Under the pieces are notes generated by a model. The model ran no database searches. It saw nothing but the letters and a program-made list of their open reading frames with translations, and was not told the DNA's origin. Shown in pieces: positions 1-6,802 of a DNA stretch of 64,000 nt. Position 1 is the stretch's first letter; the number at the start of each line of letters is the position of its first letter. Source of the DNA: UBA3102 sp964413055 (GTDB lineage Bacteria > Bacillota > Desulfotomaculia > Desulfotomaculales > Pelotomaculaceae); assembly GCA_964413055.1 (NCBI GenBank), contig CAYPRB010000009.1:1-64000 (forward strand), given 5' to 3'. Made by a program: the position numbers and the translations under genes.

Positions 1-18
1 GGGGACGGTTCTCTGTTT
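1..18 (+). repeat. Edge-truncated copy of a 23-base dispersed repeat
   Basis: The first 18 bases match the 3' part of the repeat seen complete at 2338-2360 and, inverted, at 2425-2447. The copy is cut by the window edge. It is in the same orientation as the copy at 2338, so the two lie as direct repeats on either side of the accessory patch that carries the DUF262 gene. Confidence 0.7.
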
Positions 19-152
19 TGCGCATTGACCTAACCTGTCACTTAGGCAGTAGCAAGCTCGGGATCCGTGACCCCATTTATGGGTTTATTGAATTAGATAG
101 CTGGGAAAAGGATATTATTGACCACCCCGATTGGTGCGGAGTTGATGTTTAG
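18..152 (+). pseudogene. Remnant of an HD-superfamily phosphohydrolase N-terminus
   Basis: An open frame from about 18 to the TAG at 150-152 contains, from residue I at 63, the run IRDPIYGFIELDSWEKDIID followed by HPDWCGVDV and a stop. COG1078-type HD phosphohydrolases start with a very similar stretch (IRDPIHGFIEL, then an IIDxPxFQRLR segment). Here the frame ends before the HD motif, so only about 30 recognisable codons remain and no start codon with a ribosome site is visible. I read this as a decayed fragment left next to the repeat at position 1. The assignment rests on a short stretch and is moderate. Confidence 0.5.
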
Positions 153-243
153 CCGTTTGCTAGCAAGAAGGAGGAAATAGAGGTTTTATTATAGAATTAT
201 CATAAAAATGTAACAAATAACAATTAAAAAAGATGGTGAGGTT

Positions 244-2064
244 ATGGAAACTTTTGATTCGACAAAGAGAAGTCTATTTGAGATATTAAGGGATGTACAT
301 GGGGGTAAAATACAATTACCCGACTTCCAGAGAGGATGGATATGGGACGACAACCGCATAAAGGGAATTCTTGCTAGTATTGCCAAATCCTTCCCTATCG
401 GTGCTGTTATGCTTCTGGAGACCGGTAATGAAAACGTAAGATTTAAAACAAAACCTGTGGAAGGCGTAAAACTTAACAATGAAGTAAGGCCTGATTTACT
501 TATACTTGATGGACAGCAGCGGCTCACTTCACTTTATCAAACAATTGTAACTAATGAGATAGTCACCACTAGAAATGAAAGAAATTATGAGATTAAACGT
601 TGGTATTATATCGATATGATAAAAGCTATGGATGTAAATTATGATCTTGAAGAAGCTATCATATCGCTTAATGAAAAGAAACAGATTACTGAAGATTTCG
701 GGCGACGTATTGTACTTGACTTGTCAAAGAAAGAATTTGAATTTGAAAACCTAATGTATCCTGTTTGCATGATAGATGATTACAGCGTATGGAGACGGGA
801 GTTCAATGAATATTGGCAGTACGACCGAGAGAAATCCATGTTCTGGGACAAGTTTGAGGCTACAATTATCAATAATTTCCACCAGTATATGCTACCGGTA
901 ATAATTTTGAAGAAAGAAAATCCTAAGGAGGCAATTTGTCAAGTTTTTGAAAAGGTTAATACCGGTGGAGTATCTTTAAATGTTTTTGAATTACTAACTG
1001 CAACCTTTGCGGCTGACGAGTTTGACTTAAAAACGGATTGGCAGATGATAAAAGATGAGTTTAAGAATTTCAAGTTGCTTTCTAGGGTCAGTAATACAGA
1101 TGCTATACAAGCTATTACCCTGTTGGCTACTTACAACTATAGATTAAATCGAGCAAAACAAAATATTCCCGGCGAAGAGCTGCCGGCTGTTAGCTGCAAA
1201 CGAAAAGATATGCTTAATTTATCCCTGCAGGATTATAAAAAATATAGGGATCCGGTTGTGCAGGGTTTTATAAAAGCTTCCAAAATACTGTTTGAAAACC
1301 ACATCTATACCGCCCGCGATCTGCCTTACAATACCCAATTGATACCAATGGCGGCGATTTTAGCTGTTTTAGGTGACAAGATTGATAATATAGGTTACAA
1401 AAATAAATTAAAGCAGTGGTACTGGTGTGGTGTTTTTGGTGAGCTTTATGGCTCGGCCAACGAAACCCGCTATGCCCTCGATTTACCCCAGGTGATAAAT
1501 TGGATTGAAAATGATAGCCCCAAACCAAAAACTATTTACGATGCAAATTTTTCACCGTCGCGGCTGCATACGCTGAGAACAAGGAATAGTGCTGCTTATA
1601 AAGGGATTTATGCATTGCTCATGGATGATGAAACCAAAGATTGGCTTTCGGCTACAAAGATTGATTTTAGTACTTATTTTTCCGAATCAATTGACATTCA
1701 CCATATTTTCCCTGTAGCTTGGTGTTTAAAAAATGGCATAAGCAAAGACGATTATAACTGTATAATTAATAAGACCCCTCTATCAAGTCGTACTAATCGT
1801 ATAGTAAGTGGTGAAGCTCCAAGTAAATATTTGGTGAGAATACAAAAACATGCTGAAGTAAGTGATAACGAGTTTCAAAATATCTTAAAATCCCATGTGC
1901 TCTCACCTGAATTGCTGTACGCTGATGACTTTGAAAACTTTTTCTTTGACCGTAAGGAGAAAATACTGCAGAGAATCGAAAAAGCTATGAATAAATCCAT
2001 CCCTAGGGAAGCAATTCAGACCGAAGAAGGAGTTTATATGGATGAAGGTAGTGAAGAAGAATAA
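244..2064 (+). CDS. DUF262 / HNH (GmrSD-like) nuclease, 606 aa
   Basis: The protein has the two-domain layout of the GmrSD family: an N-terminal DUF262 (ParB/Srx-fold) domain with PDFQRGWIW at about residues 26-34 and the DGQQRLT motif at 89-95, and a C-terminal DUF1524 HNH domain with DIHHIFP at 484-490 followed by an Asn near 509. GmrSD-type enzymes are type IV restriction systems that use a nucleotide to cut modified phage DNA; many DUF262 proteins are found as single-gene defences. No methylase or other restriction subunit is beside it. The start is the ATG after GGTGAGG. The gene is clearly more AT-rich than its neighbours, and lies between copies of a dispersed repeat, which suggests horizontal acquisition. 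Both active-site motifs are intact, so it could be functional; its target is unknown. Confidence 0.85.
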   Translation: METFDSTKRSLFEILRDVHGGKIQLPDFQRGWIWDDNRIKGILASIAKSFPIGAVMLLETGNENVRFKTKPVEGVKLNNEVRPDLLILDGQQRLTSLYQTIVTNEIVTTRNERNYEIKRWYYIDMIKAMDVNYDLEEAIISLNEKKQITEDFGRRIVLDLSKKEFEFENLMYPVCMIDDYSVWRREFNEYWQYDREKSMFWDKFEATIINNFHQYMLPVIILKKENPKEAICQVFEKVNTGGVSLNVFELLTATFAADEFDLKTDWQMIKDEFKNFKLLSRVSNTDAIQAITLLATYNYRLNRAKQNIPGEELPAVSCKRKDMLNLSLQDYKKYRDPVVQGFIKASKILFENHIYTARDLPYNTQLIPMAAILAVLGDKIDNIGYKNKLKQWYWCGVFGELYGSANETRYALDLPQVINWIENDSPKPKTIYDANFSPSRLHTLRTRNSAAYKGIYALLMDDETKDWLSATKIDFSTYFSESIDIHHIFPVAWCLKNGISKDDYNCIINKTPLSSRTNRIVSGEAPSKYLVRIQKHAEVSDNEFQNILKSHVLSPELLYADDFENFFFDRKEKILQRIEKAMNKSIPREAIQTEEGVYMDEGSEEE

Positions 2065-2108
2065 CAGACATTTATGTCTTACTGCCTGATGACTGATAAG
2101 AATGAATG

Positions 2109-2198
2109 TCATCTATTCATCAAGTACCGGTCTGCTAAATCACTTAGTTCTTTGCAGTAGCTCTCAATATGGCCTTTTATCTCCTGTTTTGTAATCAT
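2109..2198 (-). CDS. Tiny reverse ORF (29 aa), possible gene remnant
   Basis: A 29-codon frame starts MITKQEIKGHIESY and ends at a TGA. Its ATG overlaps the TGA of the frame upstream of it (ATGA), the arrangement used for translational coupling. The product would be a charged, mostly helical peptide that I do not recognise. It may be the truncated end of an older operon rather than a working gene. Confidence 0.3.
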   Translation of the reverse strand: MITKQEIKGHIESYCKELSDLADRYLMNR

Positions 2199-2317
2199 AA
2201 TACCTGGGCTCCTTGGTCGAATTTATTAGCACTGCCGTTTAGAAGCTGGTTGTAAGCTTTAAGAATGCCTTTAGACAGAGTTACCGTATCACCCTCACTT
2301 TTGGGGAAGAAAATACA
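2195..2317 (-). pseudogene. 3' fragment of a reverse gene abutting the repeat element
   Basis: Forty open codons with a coding-like sequence (for example SEGDTVTLSKGILKAYNQLL) end at a TGA that overlaps the start of the next tiny frame. Reading upstream, the frame runs straight into the partial repeat copy at 2318-2332, where any homology is lost. This looks like the tail of a gene whose 5' part was replaced by the repeat. I cannot name the family. Confidence 0.3.
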
Positions 2318-2447
2318 TAAACAGGGGACGGGAACATAAACAGGGGACGGTTCTCTGTTTCAGGTTGCAAAAAAAATCACCCCCGCCGGCAATCTTTAAC
2401 TTTAATACCGGCGGGGGCAATATCAAACAGAGAACCGTCCCCTGTTT
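2318..2447. repeat. Inverted 23-base repeat pair enclosing a GC-rich hairpin
   Basis: A 23-base unit at 2338-2360 recurs as a perfect reverse complement at 2425-2447. Between the arms, a second inverted repeat pairs 2380-2389 (CCCCCGCCGG) with 2408-2417. A partial copy of the unit lies just before, at 2318-2332, and another at the left window edge. The nested symmetry resembles REP/BIME-like or non-autonomous mobile elements; no transposase gene is present in the window. Confidence 0.75.
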
Positions 2448-2507
2448 ATATTCTAGGGAAAAAATTTATATTTATTGATCAGAGTGGGTAAATTAGCAGT
2501 GAAAACA

Positions 2508-2536
2508 TGGTCCCGCCATTTTAAATCAGGTATAAT
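2508..2536 (+). promoter_or_regulatory. Candidate SigA promoter for the oxidoreductase operon
   Basis: TATAAT at 2531-2536 is a perfect -10 hexamer 20 bases before the start of the P-loop gene. The best -35 at 17 bases spacing is TGGTCC, which is poor, so the promoter may depend on an activator or the match may be fortuitous. Confidence 0.35.
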
Positions 2537-2556
2537 TTACCGTTTCAGAGGGTGCG

Positions 2557-3219
2557 ATGAGCAGAATAGTAGAAGTATATACGGGTGAATATGCCGCCGG
2601 TAAAAGTGAAAATGCGCTCAACCGTGCGCTGGAAATAGCGCGGTGCGGCAGGAAGGTCACCCTGGTGGACCTGGATATTGTGGAACCGGCGTATACCTTG
2701 CGGCCCATTCAGGATGAGTTGCGACGTATGGGGGTAGGGGTAATCGCGTGGAGGACGGAGGATACTGCCGGCCTGGGGGAAGCCGGCACCACTTTGCATC
2801 CGGCGGCCAGATGGGCGCTCCGGCGGGAGGGTGACGTCATCCTGGACCTGGGCTACGGCACGGAAGGCATCAGGACGCTCAATTTGGTGGTAGGGGCAAA
2901 CACGAACCCGCGGCTCAAGGTTTATAACGTGGTAAATACTTGTCGCCCGTTAACCGCCGGGGTGAGGGATGTAGTCGAGCAGGTTAGGGCTATGGGCAGG
3001 TCGGACGGATTAATCAACAACACTCATTTGGGGCCGGAAACGACCGTGTCAGTAGTGCAGGACGGAGCCCGGAAAGTTGCTGCGGCGGCAAAAATTCTCG
3101 GCTTGAGGGTGACGGCTACTGCAGTCGCAAAGAGTATTGACGGAACCATCGGCCGGTCGGACTGCATGGGTAACCCGGTCCGCGAATTAAGGTTAATGAT
3201 GCATAAAGCGTTCTGGTAA
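2557..3219 (+). CDS. P-loop NTPase (MinD/CobQ-like) leading the 2-oxoacid oxidoreductase operon
   Basis: This 220-residue protein has a modified Walker A, GEYAAGKSEN at about residues 10-19, followed by a VTLVDLDIVEPAYT segment like the switch region of SIMIBI-class (ParA/MinD, CbiA) NTPases. A second acidic stretch (VILDLGYGTEG) sits in the middle. It carries no membrane helix or iron-sulfur cysteine motif. It is followed 32 bases later by the four 2-oxoacid:ferredoxin oxidoreductase genes on the same strand, so it is probably the first gene of that operon and may help assemble or regulate the complex. That role is inferred only from the neighbourhood. Confidence 0.75.
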   Translation: MSRIVEVYTGEYAAGKSENALNRALEIARCGRKVTLVDLDIVEPAYTLRPIQDELRRMGVGVIAWRTEDTAGLGEAGTTLHPAARWALRREGDVILDLGYGTEGIRTLNLVVGANTNPRLKVYNVVNTCRPLTAGVRDVVEQVRAMGRSDGLINNTHLGPETTVSVVQDGARKVAAAAKILGLRVTATAVAKSIDGTIGRSDCMGNPVRELRLMMHKAFW

Positions 3220-3251
3220 TATAACCACCTTGATGACGGGAGGTAGTTTAA

Positions 3252-4337
3252 TTGTTGCAGAAGCCGATCCGGGAGGAAAAAAGGGCCTTTATGACCGGAA
3301 ACGAGGTGGTGGCCTGGGCGGCCATGGCCGCGGGGGCGGACATCATGTACGGTTATCCGATCACGCCCCAAAATGAGATCATGCACTACTGGACCAGGCT
3401 GGCCCCGAAATATCAAAAAAAGTTCCTGCAGACCGAAGATGAGCTTTCCGCCGGTTTTACGACTATTGGAGGCGTAATGGCCGGCCGCAAGGCCTTCACG
3501 GCCACGGCGGGACCTGGTAACATTTTGATGCAGGAACCCATGTCCATGGCCGAAATGATGCGCCTGCCCGCTGTGGTAGTGGTACAGCAAAGGGGCGGGC
3601 CGTCCACGGCCACCGTTATATATTCCCAGCAAGAGGTTACCCTGACCGCCACGGGGGGAAACGGGGAGGGCATGCGGGTGGTTTATTCCACTGCCGGGCA
3701 CCAGGACCTTTTTGACTATACCATTAAGGCTTTTAATACTGCCTGGAAGTATCGCTTTCCCACTTTTGTACTCGGGGACGGCTACCAGGCTAAAATGCGC
3801 GAATCCCTGACCGTTTACGACCCGGCGGCGCGGGGGGTTGAACTTGCGGAACCGGAACCTTTGGTGGGCCGGGAAGGGGTGCCGGGTAAAGACCGGCCGC
3901 CGTCCCAGTACCGGAACACTTTCAATCTGGAAGAAGAACTTTATGAAAAAGTAATCGGCGACGCCCGGGAATACGAAAAAATTGCGCCGGAGATAGCCGA
4001 GTACCAGTCATACGGTATTGAAGACGCCCACCTGGCGGTGGTGGCGCACGGGGTGGTTTTCCGGGCGGTCCGGGAGGCGGTGGAAAAACTTACGGCCCAG
4101 GGTTTGAAAGTGGGTTACTTCAGACCGGTTACCCTGCGGCCCCTGCCGGTAACGCAGATTCGGGACCTGGCGGCACGAGTGCAAAAGATGCTGGTTGTGG
4201 AGTCTGCATACGGCCAGTTGGCAAGGCTGCTGAAAGAGGCGGCCAGCGGTACGCCGGCGGAAATAGTGACTTACTTAAAACCCGGTATTGGAGTCACTGC
4301 CGGGGAGGTGGAAACAAAAATCAGGGAACTGGTTTAG
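3252..4337 (+). CDS. korA: 2-oxoacid:ferredoxin oxidoreductase, alpha subunit
   Basis: The 361-residue protein carries the pyruvate:ferredoxin-oxidoreductase N-terminal domain, with TGNEVVAWAAMAAG and YGYPITPQNE near residues 14-42, and a C-terminal transketolase-like domain (VGYFRPVTLRPLP, about residues 290-302). With beta, gamma and delta subunits it oxidises a 2-oxoacid and CoA to an acyl-CoA, CO2 and reduced ferredoxin, or runs the reverse carboxylation. Substrate (2-oxoglutarate, branched-chain oxoacid) cannot be fixed by eye; I use kor as the nearest label. The start is a TTG eight bases after GACGGGAGG; an internal ATG at 3291 would remove 13 residues. Gene order here is alpha, beta, gamma, ferredoxin. 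Confidence 0.88.
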   Translation: MLQKPIREEKRAFMTGNEVVAWAAMAAGADIMYGYPITPQNEIMHYWTRLAPKYQKKFLQTEDELSAGFTTIGGVMAGRKAFTATAGPGNILMQEPMSMAEMMRLPAVVVVQQRGGPSTATVIYSQQEVTLTATGGNGEGMRVVYSTAGHQDLFDYTIKAFNTAWKYRFPTFVLGDGYQAKMRESLTVYDPAARGVELAEPEPLVGREGVPGKDRPPSQYRNTFNLEEELYEKVIGDAREYEKIAPEIAEYQSYGIEDAHLAVVAHGVVFRAVREAVEKLTAQGLKVGYFRPVTLRPLPVTQIRDLAARVQKMLVVESAYGQLARLLKEAASGTPAEIVTYLKPGIGVTAGEVETKIRELV

Positions 4338-4417
4338 TTTTCACTTTCAACGCACGCACAAAAAAATTCGCCACCTTCAGCGATAATTTTAAAATAATTT
4401 GGCAAAGGAGGCCCGCC

Positions 4418-5185
4418 ATGTACCCTCATCCTGCGATGCCGCGCAGTTGGCGGATTGATACCAAGCCCCACAAGTTTTGCCCGGGATGCGGCCACGGATT
4501 GGTTTTAAAGTGTCTGGGAGAAGCCATTGACGAGCTGGATATTCAAGACCGGGTGGTGTTTGGTTGCGATATCGGATGCTCCCTGTTATCCTGGGATTTT
4601 TTCAACCTTGATTCGGTCCAGACCCACCACGGGCGTACCACGCCGGTAATGACCGGTATCAAAAGAGCCCGGCCGGAATTGGTCTGTATTGCTTATATGG
4701 GCGACGGGGGCGGTTATGCCATCGGAGTCCAGCACATTGTCAGTGCGGCCGCGCGTAACGAAAAAATCACCGTGGTTCTGGCCAACAATACCCAGTATGC
4801 CATGACCGGCGGCCAGATGGCTCCCACGACCCTGCCCGGTCAAAAAACAGAAACCTCGCCTTACGGACGGGACCCCGAGCATACGGGATTTCCGATGTTG
4901 GGACCGGAAATGGTTTCCGCCGTCACCAGGGAGGGGGCTTACGTTGCCAGGGGCAGTATCGCCGATTTAAGACCGCTCAAGGGGTTTTTAAAAAAGGCGC
5001 TGGAAAACCAGTTGGCCGGAAACGGCTTTTCCTTCGTGGAAGCCCTGTCCGCTTGTCCCACCAACTGGCGTACCAACGCGGCGGAAACTTGGAAGTTTGT
5101 TGAAGAAGATCTGCCCCGGTACTTCAAATTGGGCGAAGTAAAGCTTCCTGAAGACGCTCGCGGGGAGGTAAGGACGCATGGATAA
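4418..5185 (+). CDS. korB: 2-oxoacid:ferredoxin oxidoreductase, beta (TPP) subunit
   Basis: This is the thiamine-diphosphate subunit: 255 residues with the conserved FCPGCGHG near residues 20-27, FGCDIGCS near 48-55, and the TPP/Mg motif GDGGGYAIG followed by an NN dipeptide in VLANNTQYAMTGGQ. The conserved cysteines of CPGC and GCD are those that typically hold a 4Fe-4S cluster in this family. It lies 80 bases after the alpha gene and overlaps the gamma gene by 8 bases, so translation of beta and gamma is probably coupled. The start is the ATG after AAAGGAGGCCCGCC. Confidence 0.9.
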   Translation: MYPHPAMPRSWRIDTKPHKFCPGCGHGLVLKCLGEAIDELDIQDRVVFGCDIGCSLLSWDFFNLDSVQTHHGRTTPVMTGIKRARPELVCIAYMGDGGGYAIGVQHIVSAAARNEKITVVLANNTQYAMTGGQMAPTTLPGQKTETSPYGRDPEHTGFPMLGPEMVSAVTREGAYVARGSIADLRPLKGFLKKALENQLAGNGFSFVEALSACPTNWRTNAAETWKFVEEDLPRYFKLGEVKLPEDARGEVRTHG

Positions 5186-5810
5186 AACCACCAGAATTGT
5201 TTTGGCCGGAGAAGGAGGTCAGGGGGTACAGTCGGTGGCGGGCATCATCGCCGAAGCGGTTGTTGAAGAGGGAAGACAGGCCCTGTATATACCCAATTTC
5301 GGGGTGGAACAAAGGGGCGGGGTGTCGGTTGCCTATGTCCAGATCAAAGACCGGGGACCGATAGGTGCGCCCAAGTTTCAGCAGGGGGATATCGTAGTGG
5401 CGTTAAGTGACCGTGCCGTGTACCGGACCAAAAAATATACGGGGCCGGAAACGACTTTTATTTATGAGAGCGGGATTAGCGTTCCGGAAGGAACCTTGCC
5501 GGAAAACGCCGCCAGGGTATTGGGCATACCGGCGGTGGAGACGGCCAAAAATGAGTTTCATCCCCGGGTATTCAACATTATTATTCTGGGAGCGGTAGTG
5601 GGAGTCACCGGAGTTATTTCTCTGGAGCAAGCCCGGGCGGCCATTGAAAAAAAGTTGGGTTATAAATTTGAGAAACAACCGGAACTGCGCGATTTAAACT
5701 TTAAAGCATTGCAGCGGGGGACCGGGCTGATTCGCCTGCGTCAGGACGAACCGGTTAACCCGCATATTTTTCACAGGGAGGCGCCTTATCCTCCGGAAGT
5801 TTATAAATAA
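5178..5810 (+). CDS. korC: 2-oxoacid:ferredoxin oxidoreductase, gamma subunit
   Basis: The 210-residue protein has the Rossmann-like POR gamma domain: VLAGEGGQGVQSVAG at residues 9-23, then FGVEQRGGVSVAYVQI, the stretch that contacts CoA in related enzymes. The first 8 bases overlap the beta gene. Its reading starts at the ATG inside the end of korB, with GGGGAGG a few bases upstream. Length is usual for the family. Confidence 0.88.
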   Translation: MDKTTRIVLAGEGGQGVQSVAGIIAEAVVEEGRQALYIPNFGVEQRGGVSVAYVQIKDRGPIGAPKFQQGDIVVALSDRAVYRTKKYTGPETTFIYESGISVPEGTLPENAARVLGIPAVETAKNEFHPRVFNIIILGAVVGVTGVISLEQARAAIEKKLGYKFEKQPELRDLNFKALQRGTGLIRLRQDEPVNPHIFHREAPYPPEVYK

Positions 5811-5863
5811 TACCAAGAGCCGTTGAATAAATAAATCCCCAAGGGATTTCAGGGAGGATGGTT

Positions 5864-6112
5864 ATGACGGTTGAATTTAATCCCCTAACCATAGAACTGG
5901 AAAAGAGTTTTTGGACCCTCTTTCCCGGTTTATGCAAGGGTTGCGGATTATGTGTAGAAAAATGTCCGGTAAAGTGCATTTCCTGGGCCGACGTGCTGGG
6001 AGTTTACGGAACGCCTTCGGTAAAGGCAGATAATGATTGTATTGCCTGCGGTATTTGTGAAAAGGTGTGCCCGGATTGCGCGATTAAAATTGACCGGAGA
6101 AGAAAAAATTAA
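5864..6112 (+). CDS. korD: 2x[4Fe-4S] ferredoxin, delta subunit of the oxidoreductase
   Basis: An 82-residue ferredoxin with two cluster-binding motifs, CKGCGLCVEKCP and CIACGICEKVCP, the second followed by an extra Cys. It would carry electrons from the beta subunit to soluble ferredoxin. I chose the ATG at 5864 because AGGGAGG at 5851-5857 is six bases away; the in-frame ATG at 5858 overlaps that ribosome site. It closes the oxidoreductase operon. Confidence 0.88.
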   Translation: MTVEFNPLTIELEKSFWTLFPGLCKGCGLCVEKCPVKCISWADVLGVYGTPSVKADNDCIACGICEKVCPDCAIKIDRRRKN

Positions 6113-6217
6113 AAAACCTGGCGGCAGGGGTTTCTTGCACCCCAAATAGTTTCCCTGCATATGCTGAAGGTAAGTTAACTTTTTTGAAAACCAGCATGCT
6201 TACAGGTGGTGAAAACG

Positions 6218-6400
6218 ATGGTGACAGTACATTCTCCCGCTTGCATACTTTGCCGGCAATTATGGCGGGAAGACGACCGGGGCCTTTATATCAAGGGCCG
6301 TTACATTTGTCCGGAATGTGAAACCAGAATCTTAATGTTATCCAGAAACGATCCCGATTATGATTATTGCAAGTGGGGGTTGAAAAAAATCTGGTATTGA
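6218..6400 (+). CDS. csfB: Anti-sigma-G factor Gin
   Basis: A 60-residue zinc-finger protein with two CxxC pairs (CILC and CPEC) around a GLYIKGRYICPECE core that matches Bacillus CsfB/Gin. Gin binds SigG in the forespore before engulfment ends, and SigE in the mother cell, to delay their action. Its position upstream of the yaaO-like gene and tmk matches Bacillus subtilis gene order. I take the ATG at 6218, eight bases after AGGTGG; two GTG codons at 6206-6211 would overlap the ribosome site. The last 37 bases overlap the end of the convergent HTH gene. Confidence 0.82.
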   Translation: MVTVHSPACILCRQLWREDDRGLYIKGRYICPECETRILMLSRNDPDYDYCKWGLKKIWY

Positions 6401-6627
6401 TCGCCGGGTGACTGCGCCTGGTTTTTTTGTGCCAGGCGGTAGTGCCTGTGCGCCAACTCAATATCCTGTTTGATGAGGAACAAGGTGGACGGTTTGATGC
6501 CGGTTTTTGAGGTGATTTCCAGGTCAGAGAAACCGTTTTTCCATGCCCTGATCAACCAGCCGACGTCGGTACGGTATTTTTGGGACAATTTTTTTTTGTC
6601 CACTTTCCAAGCCCTTTTTTGGATCAT
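6364..6627 (-). CDS. Small helix-turn-helix protein of unknown function, 87 aa
   Basis: The reverse frame encodes a basic, helical protein whose middle (WKNGFSDLEITSKTGIKPST) reads as a helix-turn-helix of the kind found in sigma-region-4 and resolvase-like domains, followed by a long amphipathic helix. The start is the ATG six bases after AAAGGTGA; a GTG nine bases upstream is also possible. It converges on gin and overlaps its 3' end by 37 bases, so simultaneous transcription could interfere. No target can be named. A coding-like composition in this frame and a good ribosome site are the main arguments that it is real. Confidence 0.55.
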   Translation of the reverse strand: MIQKRAWKVDKKKLSQKYRTDVGWLIRAWKNGFSDLEITSKTGIKPSTLFLIKQDIELAHRHYRLAQKNQAQSPGDQYQIFFNPHLQ

Positions 6628-6802
6628 GAAGATCACCTTTTTTAAAAAATGTTTATTTTTATTGTGACCTTAAAACTGCTCTCTATAAGGTTAAAGTAAT
6701 GGCAATAATGCAGGATGCTCTTGGTAACAACAGATGTTTTGTGATAAAATTAAGTTTCAGTAAAAATTGTTTTTTTTAAGATATTTTTTCGGGGGTCAAG
6801 TT

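Noticed and set aside
3024..3701. Reverse 225-codon frame over the P-loop and korA genes
   Set aside because: Antisense to two recognisable genes and rich in His/Arg/Gly as expected of shadow frames.
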